Notes under the pieces: generated by a model
What the model was told of the DNA's origin: nothing
Databases searched by the model: none
What the model saw: only the letters and a program-made list of their open reading frames with translations
Program-made: the position numbers and the translations under genes
Shown: piece by piece, positions 51,393 to 62,383 of the stretch
Position numbering within the stretch: the first letter of the stretch is position 1
How the letters are laid out: each line of letters begins with the position of its first letter
Origin: Piezodorus guildinii
Lineage: Eukaryota; Arthropoda; Insecta; Hemiptera; Pentatomidae
Length of the DNA: 64,000 bases
Assembly (NCBI GenBank): GCA_023052935.1
Contig: JAJSOM010000011.1
Span: forward strand, 112,170-176,169
Direction of reading: 5' to 3'

Positions 51393-52075
51393 TTGTTTTT
51401 TTTAAACATTTTATTGGTATTTGCAACTGTATCAACAAAAAAAAAATACATCTAGCAAAGGGGTCATTTTCTTTTCAGGCGCCTCGGAGGATTATCCGGG
51501 ATTGAGGAGGAGAAAGGATTGAAACTTTTGGGTTAGTGTGAGAATGGAGTTTGTCATGAAAGGATTGATACCTGGTCCGGGCCAAATCAGTAACATAGGG
51601 AACACTAAGGTCTTTATGGATAAGTTTATTCGTGTCAAAGTAAGGAGCGTTAAGGATTTCACGGAGGATTTTTTATTGTAAAGATTGGATGTGGGAAGAA
51701 TTTGATGGTTCAGTAGAGCTCGAAAGCTCTTCTCCGTAAGTCCAGATTGGTCTTATAATAGTCATGTAGATGAGTCTTTTGTAGTTCAGAGGAAGTTTTG
51801 ACCGTTTGTCTAGTAAGTGTTGATGTAGCCTAAAACGGCGAGCAGTTTCTTGTCGTTTTAGTCCAGTATGAGGATTCCAAGTTAGGCGTTTGTCAAGAAG
51901 TAGTCCTAGGTATCGGACCTGTTCAACAGGAACTAGTTGAGTGTTATTAAAAGATACTGTAGGGCAGGAAGTCAAAGGTTTACGACGAATAGTAAAGGTT
52001 ATTTGATGGGATTTGTTGGAATTTATTTTTATTCTCCAGTTCTGACACCATATTTGTAGGTCTTTGATGTGGGCT
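51393..52075 (-). pseudogene. Jockey-like LINE (subfamily B), 3' fragment
   Basis: The minus strand starts in the RT at HIKDLQIWCQNWRIKINSNK, then SHQITFTIRRKPLTSCPTVS, VEQVRYLGLLLDKRLTWNPH, LPLNYKRLIYMTIIRPIWTY. An altered ELSSSTEPSNSS comes next, where WGSTKPSNSS is the family form. It ends with a frame change and the NPRRLKRK-type end near 51480. The 3'UTR is short and A-rich. Confidence 0.8.
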
Positions 52076-52594
52076 TGCAGGATATGTCAGGCAACAAATG
52101 GATCTTTATGAACTGATAACACGCAGTAGCCAGACCAAACTTAATTATGGGGCTCGAAAAAAAAAAAGGGAAAAAGTCCTTAATATCCACAATGTCCAAG
52201 TACTTCTGGTAGGTCAGCTCTCTGATCCTGGACCCAGGTAAGTGTCCAGGTGTCTTGTGCAAAAGTCTACGAAGGCTATCGGAGGTAGGCAAAGTGAGGG
52301 AGCGGCATCCTTTGTAATAGGAGAAATATTAATATTAAATATTGACAATTACTATACCAAACTGATGAGTCATTTTCATTACATAACTCATGAACTTTGA
52401 AAAATCAATTCCTGAGAAGCTATAAGCTGATAATGCCTTAAAAACATTGGATTTCGACACTAGCTGCTTAACTGAGCATTTCCGGATAAATCTCTCAAGG
52501 ACTTGTTTCTTTCTTTGAGGTCCTTAATTAAACACTTAACCCTGATACATCCTGTATTTGTACATATACACTGTACCATTAAATTTTTCCATCG
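52076..52594. other. unclassified
   Basis: Minus-strand frame of 87 codons (52029-52292) partly overlaps the LINE and has no domain. No repeat partner. Confidence 0.25.
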
Positions 52595-53375
52595 TTCTCG
52601 CCATCTTCTTTCACTATCCACCCGTAAACTCCTTGTATCCTCACTTATTTTCCCCCCACTTTGACTATTGCTTCATGGTATATGGTGCCTTCTCGATTGC
52701 GCTCGAGAACAGGCTAATGCGAATTATGAACATATTTTTAAGGTTTGTCCTTGGCACACCGAAGAGGTCTCATGTGACCCGTTTACACTGGAAGTGGCTC
52801 CTTGCCTCAAACCGTAGACTATATTTTCCCTAACTCCCTGCTACCTCCCTATATTCACAGACTTCTGCAATTCAAATCGTCAGTTCGAGATCGCGCCATT
52901 CTGACTTTTATATTCCTGCCCACAGAACAAGAACTTTTGACCATTCCTTTCTTATCCGCTCTAATACTCTCTGGTATTCCCTACCTACACATATCCGCCA
53001 TGCTTCTTCCCTACCGTCATTCAAGACCGAGTTGTTCGAGTACCTATTGTCATCCCAAACAGACGCTCAAAGAGCCTGATATTTCAAATCAAATATCTAT
53101 TCAAAAAGATAATTTATTATTTATTGTGTATATTTTTAGGTGGATCAATTATTATGAATTAGACTCAATGTTTAGTTTTGTTCACCGTACTAATTAATCT
53201 ATCAGAAGTTATTTATTTTACTCTTTTATTTTATTGCATCCTTTCTTTTCTTCTTAAAGTATTTGAAATAACAATTAATTATAATCCTTTGGTCTTCTGG
53301 TCAGACACATTGTATATCTTAATTGTACATAATATATTGTCTTTAAGGGACTCTGTTCCAGAATAAAAATTATTT
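52595..53375 (+). pseudogene. CR1-like LINE, 3' end of RT ORF and tail
   Basis: The plus strand reads RKLLVSSLIFPPFDYCFMVY, GAFSIALENRLMRIMNIFLR, FVLGTPKRSHVTRLHWKWLL and ASNRRLYF. A frame change follows, then LLPPYIHRLLQFKSSVRDRA. FDYC--VYG--------L---N--LRF---------------W--------R--YF is the usual order in CR1-type RT C-termini, and overlaps the region in the 563-892 copy. The tail ending GGACTCTGTTCCAGAATAAA at 53350 matches other tails in the window. Inactive. Confidence 0.65.
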
Positions 53376-53589
53376 TTCTTTTCTTTTCTATTCTAAATAT
53401 TCTAAAAAATATAGCTTTTTTCAGTCAAATTCATAATTTTTTCAGTCAAATTCATAATTTTTTCAGTCAAATTCATAATTTTTTCAATCAAATTCATAAT
53501 TTTTTCAGTCAATTTCATAATTTCTTGTACCAATTTTATACAGTTAATTTAATGAGGTTTTGCTACGAAGAACTTAACATTTTTATTAA

Positions 53590-53850
53590 ATCTTGTTGTT
53601 GTTTATCCATTCAACGTCACTTTATGTTAGTGTGCTTAATCCGACGGTGCAGCGGGAATTTTAAGTTTTGCCTGCCCAGGTTTACTTAAGATAGGGAGTG
53701 ATCTTTTACGAGTTCCACTTATTAAATATTTTAAGAGCCATCTGTGGTGCACAAATATAGGACGATCTGCTGGTTTTGAACTTTCGACCTTAAGCATAGA
53801 GAGCTGTTATGCTAGCCACTACTCCACAGGTGACCCTTTATGCATTCAAA
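53590..53850 (-). mobile_element. tRNA-like SINE copy (left arm)
   Basis: Minus strand: GGGTCACCTGTGGAGTAGTG, GCTAGCATAACAGCTCTCTA, AAGGTCGAAAGTTCAAAACC (weakened B-box), a body ending AAGTGACGTTGAATGGATAA and ACAACAACAAG. Same family as 11885-12188. Confidence 0.6.
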
Positions 53851-53919
53851 AAGGTGTTAAGGATTAATATGTCTAAGGTCACGGGTTCAAACCCGGCAGA
53901 TCAAACACCTTTTTTTGAA

Positions 53920-54185
53920 TGCATCGAGGGTCACCTGTGGAGTAGTGGCTAGCATAACATCCTTCTATGCTTAAGGTCGCAAGTCTAAAACCAACAGATC
54001 GCCCTAAATTGGTGCGCCACAGGTGACTCTTAAAAGATTTAAAAAGTGGAACTCGTAAAGAATCCCGATCTTAAGTAAACCTGGGTAGGCAAAACTTAAG
54101 ACTCCCGCTGCACCGTCGGATTAAGCACAGTAACATAAAGTGACGTTAAATGGATAAACAACAACAACATTTAATAAAAATGTTA
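53920..54185 (+). mobile_element. tRNA-like SINE copy (right arm)
   Basis: Plus strand: GAGGGTCACCTGTGGAGTAG, TGGCTAGCATAACATCCTTC, AAGGTCGCAAGTCTAAAACC, then CGTCGGATTAAGCACAGTAA, AAGTGACGTTAAATGGATAA and ACAACAACAACATTT. A-box-like TAGTGGCTAGC, degenerate B-box. Confidence 0.6.
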
Positions 54186-54431
54186 AGTTTTTGGTAGCAA
54201 AACCTCTTTAAATTGACTGTATAAAATGGGTACAAGAAATTATGAAATTGACTGAAAAAATTATGAATTTGATGGAAAAAATTATGAATTTGACTGAAAA
54301 AATTATAAATTTGACTGAAAAAATTATGAATTTGACTGAAAAAATTATGAATTCGATTGAAAAAATATGAATTTGATTAAAAAAAGCTATACATTTGAGG
54401 TTTCTTCTGACTAAAAGAAAAGATTAAATAA

Positions 54432-54475
54432 ATTTTAATTAGGGAGGTAAGTGGAAGTTGTGTGTTGTGTACAAC
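54432..54475 (-). repeat. family H 5' end fragment
   Basis: AGGGAGGTAAGTGGAAGTTG-TGTGTTGTGTAC is the family start in reverse, strongly eroded. Confidence 0.5.
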
Positions 54476-54984
54476 TTTTCTTCTTGTCCTGATTTTATAA
54501 ATTATATAATTTCTATACAATTTCATAGGACTGGTTCTATATTTCGTGATGACAGATCTCCCCTCAGATCTGGAATAAGGAGGAGCTGATTTATCTCCAG
54601 GGGGCCCTGAGTCCCATCACGTAGGGCCAAATTGGCAGATACAGGGCCACTTCTCCTCCCTCTTCTTTATTTTCTTTTAACAAGTTTTCCTTTTTTTTTT
54701 TTTTTCTTTTCTTTTCGATTCCTTCCTTCTTCTCTTCTATCCAATCCATGATTTATGCCCCGAAAGGTTTTCCGGATTCCCCCGGCCGATTGCCCCAGAT
54801 TGCTTCATATCTCCCGATTCCGAGAGATCTCTCTACTCGATGAATATTCTACGCTTATCCTATTTCCACGATGCAACATTATTCCCAATCAGGAAAACAA
54901 ACGAGTTCCATTTTCGATCTTATTCGGAAAAATAATAGGTATAGAGGAAATTGAAAAATATCTGGTTATCAACTTATTCATTTA
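54476..54984. other. unclassified, GC-richer patch and T-rich run
   Basis: Contains AGATCTCCCCTCAGATCT near 54545 and a pyrimidine-rich stretch. A 76-codon frame at 54755-54985 shows no domain. Confidence 0.3.
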
Positions 54985-55091
54985 ACGTCATTTTATTCTA
55001 CTAAGATTAATCGAACGATTCAACAGTGGGAGTCCTTGATTTGGCCTATTTAAATTTTATTGAAATAGGTATCTTAGATGAATGCCTGAAA
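54985..55091 (-). repeat. SINE-like fragment, target of the hAT-like element
   Basis: TTATTCATTTAACGTCATTT, TTAATCGAACGATTCAACAG and GGGAGTCCTTGATTTGGCC match the body of the SINE family (compare 11900-11965). It may continue after 56689. Confidence 0.5.
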
Positions 55092-56688
55092 TAGGGATTG
55101 CAATCCGGCGTCATTTTCAATCCGGCCGGATCCGGTCCCAAATTTCATCAATCCGGACGGTTCCGGCCGGATCTGGATGGTATGACTAAATCAGGTTGGT
55201 TTTCACTTTTCGCTCCAAGATGAACTGTTCTTATGTTATTCGATTATAATTGTATTCATAATAGGAAGTTTATAAAATAAAAGTTTTGTTAGGATTAGAT
55301 ATAGAGCAAAAAAATTAAAGTTTAATAGTTTACGTAACTAGTAAAGTTTAATGGCTGTTAAAACGGTCGGCTATTGATTACTATTTGCTGAAAATAAAGA
55401 CTATTTGTTTTCTACCACCCTTTTTCCAAAATCAAAATTGATTTCTGATAATATATACTAAAGTTATTAGTACTTACATACTATTTATTTATTTATTACA
55501 AAACAAAAAGTTTGACATAAAATTTAATTTGCCATCTGCATTTCTTTTGCAATAAGCAAATTTGTGGACTGCTGAAGCAGCGGCTCATCAGAGCAGAGTT
55601 CGTTAAGTGATCAGCATATCTCTTGGCCACCGCCTGCGTAGTCGTCGGGGTGGGCTGTAAGGATTCGTAGAGCATTTTAATGTTTCTGTAAGAGGGTTGG
55701 TGTTGTATGTTAGTCTTTGGTAGAAGTTATTGTATAGTTCTGTTGCAGTGGCTGAAATTGTCGGAATGTTTAAGTCGTTATGTATGACGTCATTTGTTAC
55801 GTAGAACGGTGCGTCCACTATTTTGCGCAGCACTTTCGACTGAAAAGACTGTATTCTTTGGATACTTGATGGTTTAGCAGAGCCCCACAGTTCTATCCCG
55901 TATGTCCAGATTGGTTTTAGCAAAACTTTGTAAAGAGTTAGTTTGTTGGTTAATGATAATTTAGAGCGTCTGTCAAGTAACATACTATTTAAAAAACAAA
56001 TATTGTCAGTAGAATAATTTAAAGATTTATACTTCTAATACAAACTCATTATTGTGATAATTATGCCATTCATCAGACTTATTAATCAAAATATGATTGT
56101 GTCTATCATTAATATAAGAGTTGTTTGTGATTTTTAGCATACTCAAATGATTTAAGATTATTGTTATCACAATTCCCATCTGAGTTAATTACGCAAGGAT
56201 AATTATATAAGATTTTATAAAGTAACTAGTAAGTAACTCAGTCTTCCTAGATTTCAATAGATTTGTAAGCAGTGTTTCATATAATTCAGTACCATAACAC
56301 TTGAGTGAGTCAGTACGTGAGTGAGCAATTTAAAAAAAAAAAAAAGTTACGAGTTGTTTCAGAAATTCCTCTACAGACAACTTATAGGATGCTCGCGTAT
56401 ATCCAAAATAATAATATCTGTTAACTTACATTTAGGTGAAGCAACGACATAACAAAAACACATGTACTGCCTCATGAAAGGCGAACGAATGATGCTAGAC
56501 TGAACTGATGACGTAATGTAATTTGGCGTCGAACAACAATTCCACACATGTACACCAAATGTGTCGCATTTAAAGTACTTTTTTTTATTAAACTGAACTA
56601 TTTTTGGCCAAATATTGCAATAATCGGATCCGGTTATCGTATAATGATGCCGGATTACCGGATCCGGTTTTCCCGATTGCAATCCCTA
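55092..56688. mobile_element. hAT-like non-autonomous element with 8-bp TSD
   Basis: TIR TAGGGATTGCAATC at 55092-55105 and its exact complement GATTGCAATCCCTA at 56675-56688. Flanks GCCTGAAA and GTCTGAAA form an 8-bp duplication with one mismatch, the size made by hAT transposases. Inside each end are repeats of CCGGATCCGG / CCGGCCGGATC, a subterminal-repeat arrangement usual in hATs. No transposase motif is readable; about 1.1 kb without the LINE nested at 55488-55979. Confidence 0.75.
55488..55979 (-). mobile_element. Jockey-like LINE (third subfamily), 12-bp TSD
   Basis: ACATACTATTTA at 55476-55487 and 55980-55991 is an exact duplication. Minus strand: MLLDRRSKLSLTNKLTLYKV, LLKPIWTYGIELWGSAKPSS, QRIQSFQSKVLRKIVDAPFY, VTNDVIHNDLNIPTISATAT and RRLRRRWPRDMLIT, 126 codons without a stop. 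The same C-terminal block as subfamilies A and B, but a distinct sequence; 5'-truncated very near its end. Its intact frame and TSD suggest a fairly recent insertion. Confidence 0.85.
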
Positions 56689-56818
56689 GTCTGAAATTTC
56701 TCAGGATTTACCGTTTTACGTCCCTTCAGAAGGACATGTGACTATTTGCCAGTATTTAGATGGTAGTGTAACGCTTCCAATAAACGATTTCAAAATAAAT
56801 TTTTCTTCATAATCTATT

Positions 56819-57739
56819 TGGTTGTTTCACATAAAATGTCCGTTTTTATAGTTTCTGAAATACATAAAGGATTTTGCAGGTCTCTGTTGTTTTCTTCCGA
56901 ATGTTTACATATTTAAAGTAAACAGTTAGTAATCCTCTACCTTTGTATTATAAACATTAGCTTCCCAATCAATTACCCACTTTTTAGTACACCTCCAAAT
57001 ATGAACATGGAAACACGCGATTTTTGAGTAATATTTTTGTAAGCGTTTAAACTCAGCCATTCAGCAGCTGAAGCCGCTAGAAATATTTGCAAGGCGTTTG
57101 GGAAGGGAGTGTTAATGAACGGACCATTCGCCGTCGGTTTGCTAAGTTTTCAGCTGGGGATACCGACTTGGAAAACTTGCCCCGAAGAAGACCTCCGTCC
57201 GTAATAGACGACGATGTCCTCAAACATACAGTAGAAGGAAACCCCTACCAAACAGTTTAAGGACTCTCAGCACAACTAAATGCAAGTGCATCTACCGCTT
57301 CCAGACATTTAAAGTGTATTGGGAACGTAAAAAAACTCGATACATGGGTACCTCATGATCTCACTGAGCGGCAGCAAGACCCCATGTTTCAAAACATACC
57401 GTGCAAAAATTGAAAGAACTGGGCTACGAAGTTCTTCCGCACCCACCATATTCTCCCAACTTGTCTCCAACAGATTACTATCTGTTCAGGAATTTAGACA
57501 ACTTCGTCAAAGGAAAACTTTTTGAAAATGATAATTAAGCGAAAAATGCGTTTTCAGATTTTGTTTCACTTCAAAGCTCAGAGTTTTTCAGTTCGGGGAT
57601 AAAAAAGTTGGTGTCACGTTAGGAAAAATGTGTAGAAAAAGAAGGTAAATACTTCGAATAAAATTATCTTGTTTTCATATCGTATTTTTAATAAAAATCC
57701 TTTACCTTGAAAACGGACATTTCATGTGAAACAACCCAA
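56819..57739 (+). mobile_element. mariner deletion derivative (M3), both TIRs
   Basis: TIRs TTGGTTGTTTCACATAAAAT and ATTTCATGTGAAACAACCCA. Plus-strand coding with frame changes: SAAEAARNICKAF, RRFAKFSAGDTDLENLPRRR, PPSVIDDDVLKHTVEGNPYQ, ASTASRHLKCIGNVKKLDTW, VPHDLTERQQDPMFQNI, then directly ELGYEVLPHPPYSPNLSPTD and YYLFRNLDNFVKGKLFENDN. The middle with the first two catalytic Asp residues is deleted at the same point as in M1 and M2. The third catalytic region reads SPNLSPTDYYLF. Total 921 bp. Likely spread as a deleted derivative. Confidence 0.85.
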
Positions 57740-58540
57740 TGATAATAAACGAATCTCAAAAAACCTTCTGTATCTCAATAAGTGACCGAGTAATGAGAGT
57801 TGACATTTTGAAACCAAACGGCTCAAGTTAACTGTTGAGTTGTGTAAGTTGGGCATTAGTGCCAAATCTAATAAATAAAAAATAAAATCATTCTGGTATT
57901 GTAGGAACTGTGGACAGTCGACGGTCTGTTTTGTTTGGATTTAAGGCATCTAAGTAAAAGTAAAAGCTCTAATTCTGAGGAAGAGTTAAAATTGTCTAGG
58001 CTTAATACGGTTAATTAGTGAAAATAGTTAACCAAAAAGTGGATTGAAAATATCATAAAATCTATTAAAATCCGTTTTATTATCATTGTTTCGCCTTCTT
58101 TATCTGCATACTTCCACTTCCAAAGTGTTCTCCTTCAGCTTATAATATATATTATTATAACACGTATATTCGTACTTTAAGTTATACCGGAGAGGAAATG
58201 TTTTGTGCTGAATATAAAAGTATTTTCTAGGATTTGCATCTTTATGTTGGCTAGAAACCTGGAATGCTTTCTTCAAGATCCCTTTGTATAGAGAAGGTAG
58301 AAGATTATTCATAGCCAAGTATTTCAAGCCTCATGAACCAACATCGATAAAATTTATACGGCTTTTTACAGTTGACTATAAAAGTTGAACTTGGAACTTA
58401 TATTTTATAGCTCGGTGCTTAAAGATGAAACTATAAGTGTATGATATCACAATGTTTGATAAACTTGTTTGAAGTTTTAATTTTTTTTTTTTTTGTTTTT
58501 GTCATAAACTTAGATCTACAAGCTATGGTTAGTATTTATT
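57740..58540. other. unclassified
   Basis: A 75-codon minus-strand frame at 58100-58327 has no recognisable domain. No repeat partner is seen. Confidence 0.3.
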
Positions 58541-58653
58541 CCGCAATTCCGCGTTGTGCAAACTTCTAAGCTCCCCAGTGGCCTCATCTCTCTTCGGACC
58601 AAATATTTTACGTTATTTTTAACCTTTACGTTTTTAGGCAGAAGCCGCGAGTT
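58541..58653 (-). repeat. RTE/R4-like LINE fragment
   Basis: GCAATTCCGCGTTGTGCAAA, AGTGGCCTCATCTCTCTTCG and CAGAAGCCGCGAG match the 4757-5779 family, with a deletion of about 110 bp in between. Confidence 0.65.
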
Positions 58654-58779
58654 TATATATATTTACTTGTTTTGTTATTTATCTAATATATTGGGTTTCT
58701 GATAATTGGTTTTCATATTTCCTTACTGTATAAGCAGATGACAAATTTAATAATTATCAAAATTCTTGTAGATAAATAT

Positions 58780-58838
58780 CTTTCAATTGATTTTAGCAAC
58801 GTAATGTAAGTGAAAGTCGTGTGTTGAGCGCACCAGAT
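58780..58838 (-). repeat. family H 5' end fragment
   Basis: AATGTAAGTGAAAGTCGTGT-GTTGAGCGCACCAGA. Confidence 0.6.
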
Positions 58839-59764
58839 TTTTCTTTTAAAATAAACCTGAATCAAAACAATAAATAATCCATAATAACACTTAGGCAAAG
58901 GCGTTTTTGTCAAGCCATAAAACACAAATTACGAGTGTAGCTTAAACAAGGCTGTTGCCTTGTATTGTTAGCTACTCTTTATAAAGAGAGCCTTTAAAAG
59001 CCTCGAAGAGACAAAGACGTTTTGTCAAGGCAAAGGAAGGGGCAATGAAATTAGCTCTGAAGGATAAGAAGAGGAAAATGGGGGAGAGGGAAGACGTCTC
59101 AACCTGGCGGACCCCTCCGGGAATAATTTTATCCCGAGCGACTAATTCGAGAGGTTCGCGAATTATATCCCGCCAGGACGGAACAAAAATTAACAGCCTT
59201 CTCATCAAACTCATTAGCGGCTTAAGGTTCGGCAGAAACGACTTTAGGTATCGTTTTTAATTGGCATTTTTACTGGAGAGTCAGGACGCACACCTTTACT
59301 CGGGCAACTTCTCCTTGCTAAGTTTAAAAAGCTTCCGGGAAACTCCAATTTTATTTCCAAGTGTTTTAAGCACAACAAGGTAAAAATAAAAATAAAGTTT
59401 AAAAAGCAAAAATAAATAAGGATCCGACGAGGAAGAAAAAAACTTCTTCATTGGAGTTGCCTCGAGCGGTTTCGTGAACTGCTTAATAAAGTATGGAATG
59501 CAATTAGAGAACATGCTTTTTGAATTAAAAGATCTAATTTTTTATCATTCTTATTCTTATTAATCTATATTAAAGAGGTTTTAAAAAATATAATTAAATA
59601 TTAACGTAATACGCCCATAAGGCAGCTTCGATTTACACCTAATGAATTCAACAGTAGTTTTATAACACATGTCGATTGCTATAGGGGAAGGGGAGATATC
59701 AAAATATCAAGACTTTATACTGGTTCATAAGGGTAAATTTAATTTCATTTATTATTTTTTTAAA
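58839..59764. other. unclassified single-copy stretch
   Basis: A GC-richer part (58960-59500) carries opposing open frames of 71-80 codons around 59045-59260. The plus-strand one is very basic (MKLALKDKKRKMGEREDVST). I recognise nothing; it could be an exon or an element remnant. Confidence 0.3.
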
Positions 59765-59917
59765 TATGGTGCAGGGGACACACTGACATTGGCTGTTGAA
59801 ATAAATTAAATAACTAACGAATAGAGATCGAAAAGATTTAAAGAATGATATTTAGTTTCGTTTGAAACATATGTTTTACATTGAATGATATAACAATATA
59901 AGAACACACCTAACTAC

Positions 59918-60595
59918 ATGTTGTACCTGGAAACGGGCAGGGATCTATTGTGTTTTAGTACAAGAAGTTTGCATTTAAATTATATTATAAAAATTTTAAA
60001 CTATAGTGATGTACGCTTACCTAAAATTATAGCTCTTGATGGTATGAAAAACAAAAATTGTAGCTGGCTAAACGAATGGGTAAAACTAGCAGAAGATTTA
60101 GGCTGTCTATTTGATAGGGAGTTCGTATCGGTGGCGAGGTGGAATAGTCAAATGATTAATATAATAGCTGCAGCCAAGGAAAATTTTAAAAAAGAACTAG
60201 GGATCTCCGTTATGGGTGCCGAACACCATCTAATTTATAAGAAGCTAGATTATGGTGTAAACTACATTAATGACGAAAACAATATAGAATTAATAAGAAT
60301 AGTTTTTAATACAAGAGCCGAAATGATATCCCTAAATTGTAAACCATGGATGAGGGAAATAGTTTACACATGCTCAATTTGTAATAGTAAGGAGGACGAA
60401 AATATAATTCATTTTTTAGGTAAATGTACGGCATTTAATCATTTTAGGAAAAAGTATTTTGGAGAAAGTATTTTGACTGAAAACAAAATAATAGACATTT
60501 TGAATGGAATTAATTGGAACTCACTGTATAAATTTATGAAATGTGCTGTTAACTACAGAAGCTTTTTAATAAAGGAATTCAATTACAATAATTAA
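59918..60595 (+). CDS. LINE ORF C-terminal part, 225 codons intact
   Basis: LYLETGRDLLCFSTRSLHLN at the start matches the LYLE-G--------R---- segment that follows the RT in several LINE groups. CSICNSKEDENIIHFLGKC (about residues 150-168) is the C-x2-C-x8-H-x4-C knuckle near the end of such ORFs, and YRSFLIKEFNYNN closes the frame. No stops or shifts, and with the exact TSD this points to a young insertion. RT catalytic motifs were never included. The clade cannot be decided by eye. The first Met is internal to the original ORF. Confidence 0.7.
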   Translation: MLYLETGRDLLCFSTRSLHLNYIIKILNYSDVRLPKIIALDGMKNKNCSWLNEWVKLAEDLGCLFDREFVSVARWNSQMINIIAAAKENFKKELGISVMGAEHHLIYKKLDYGVNYINDENNIELIRIVFNTRAEMISLNCKPWMREIVYTCSICNSKEDENIIHFLGKCTAFNHFRKKYFGESILTENKIIDILNGINWNSLYKFMKCAVNYRSFLIKEFNYNN

Positions 60596-60857
60596 ATAAA
60601 CAGAGAATATGTTGTCACAGATAAAGTGTAATTATATTTTGTTTATTCTATTTGGGAAACAAAGATTATCCCTCTATCTTTTTACAATAATGTGTAATGT
60701 TTATTTATGTTTTGTTTGTTATTGTAAGCTTATACTTTTGTTTATTAATAATGTATATAAATAAACCAACTTCCTGGCAGACGGAAATCCATGCCAGTAT
60801 TTTGTGTTCTCTAGACGAATGTAAAGAAAAATGTAAAATTTATTAATAAAACACATT

Positions 60858-60881
60858 TATCTATCTATCTATCTATCTATC
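60858..60881 (+). repeat. (CTAT)n tail
   Basis: About six CTAT units terminating the LINE insertion. Confidence 0.9.
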
Positions 60882-61467
60882 TATAACAATATAAAATTTT
60901 TATGGACAACAATCAGATAATTTTTTCATTTTTTTATCACTCTCCATTACATTTTACAACTTTATGTGTAAGATAATATTGTTTTCTACCTTACCTAATC
61001 CTTACCTTACCAACAGTATTTTATACATATATATTACGGTTCCAATCTAAAAAAATAAATAAATTTAAAAACATTTAGAGAAAAAATTCTTATGCGCTTT
61101 TCTGTACAGTTTATTATCAAATTCATCCAACTTCTATATTTAGCCGTTATTTATCAATGCTAAACAGGATGAAATGTTCAATTTTTTTCATATCTACAAA
61201 ATATATAAAGTTTAAGATGCTTTACAGAAAGAAAATTTAATATATCGGCATTTAACTTGTCAGACTATTTCAATCAGAGTAAAACCTACATCATATTAGT
61301 AGTTTAAGTTTCAATTTTAAGCGTATTGAGAGTGGTTATCATAAAAAATTAAGTCTTTTGTTTAGCGTTCTTGATGTGTGGGCAACATGGTATTTAAAAT
61401 TATATATTTCCCCTAACGTATTTTATAGATATACGACTTTTATATGGGTATAAATAAAATATATTTT

Positions 61468-62364
61468 ACTTTCACTTACTATATATAGTAAGGGGAAGTA
61501 TTGCGATCTTGAAAATTTTCGAATTCCAGTTTTCAACGGAAATACACGTTTTAGGGTCCCCTGAGTCCAAATAACCAGGTCCCTCAAAAAGGTCTGTGTG
61601 TGTGTGTGTGTGTGGTAACTCCCGGGCAGAAACGGTAAGTCCTATGAAACTGAAATTTCATATTTAAGACAACTATACGCCCGAGACGTGACAAAACTTT
61701 TTTCATCAAAATGAGCTTACCAGAAGAGGCTCTTTATACCATGCATTTTGCACCTTTTTTCGATTGTCTCGAAAACGGTTCCGACGATTTTGATTAAACT
61801 CGCTATATCGATGTAGAAGTTAATGAGCTTTAATATCATGTAGGTTTTATTTGGATAAAAATGGTCTGACAGGGCTTAAATGCCGATATTTTAAATTTTC
61901 TTCTTCTAAAGTACCTTTAATTTTGTAGATTCAATATTAATAACTAGATTATCTTGTTAACGCTGATGAAAAACAGGTAAATATATAAATTGAATAAATT
62001 CGATACCCAAGTAAAGGAGAAAACAGAAAAAATATTTTTTTAATGCAATTTTTCGTTTTTGAACATAAGAGCAGTAATATACATGTATGATATATCGTTG
62101 GAAAGTTAAAGATTTTAGAAAAAATATCATCTCATACACAAGCTTTTAAAAGTTAATAGAGAGTGACGAAAAGAAGATAAAACTAACTGATTATTTTAGA
62201 TAATAATATAATAGATTTTTTAATGAAACACATGTTTCTATATAAATTCGATTTGATTGATTCCTTAATAGTTTCACGTATTTTTATCTTTAACTGTATT
62301 TGAAAATTCTTTCATTGATTTTTAAAATGGAGGTAAGTGAAAGTCGTGTGTTGCCCGCACCAGA
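61468..62364 (-). repeat. family H repeat, full length (897 bp)
   Basis: Complete in reverse orientation: ACTTTCACTTACTATATATA-GTAAGG at the left, TTTAGGGTCCCCTGAGTCC, a GTGTGTGTGTGTGTGTGTGG microsatellite, CAGAAGAGGCTCTTTATACC, AACTCGCTATATCGATG, TGGTCTGACAGGGCTTAAAT, ATATATCGTTGGAAAGTT, and GGTAAGTGAAAGTCGTGTGT-TGCCCGCACCAGA at the right. Confidence 0.8.
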
Positions 62365-62383
62365 TTTTTTATTTTATAAATAT

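Larger units (their letters stand above)
53411..54394. mobile_element. foldback-like palindrome built from SINE-like units
   Basis: Arms 53411-53858 and 53904-54394 are inverted copies along their whole length, around a 45-bp centre with CACGGGTTCAAACCCGGCAG. The outer 120-170 bp of each arm are tandem repeats of a ~21-bp unit (TTTTTTCAGTCAAATTCATA and its complement, about 5 and 7 copies). Inside lie inverted tRNA-like SINE copies with ACAACAACA-type tails. Long inverted repeats with short tandem repeats at the outside are the hallmark of foldback transposons, though two inverted SINEs could also arise by insertion and recombination. Confidence 0.65.
59902..60881 (+). mobile_element. LINE 3' end with CTAT tail, 13-bp TSD
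   Basis: TATAACAATATAA at 59889-59901 is repeated at 60882-60894. The 980-bp insert begins inside an ORF and ends in a (CTAT)n tail (60858-60881), so it is a 5'-truncated non-LTR retrotransposon. Confidence 0.85.
59765..61320 (+). repeat. family H repeat, split by a LINE
   Basis: The left part (59765-59901) has GGTGCAGGGGACACACTGAC, a diverged 5' end. The right part (60895-61320) continues with TATCACTCTCCATTACATTT, TATACATATATATTACGG, GCATTTAACTTGTCAGACTA and TTTCAATCAGAGTAAAACCT. A LINE with 13-bp TSD sits between. Confidence 0.65.

Noticed and set aside
51223..51505. Open frames on both strands of about 70 codons
   Set aside because: They are created by the (TA)n microsatellite (Ile-Tyr repeats) and have no independent support.
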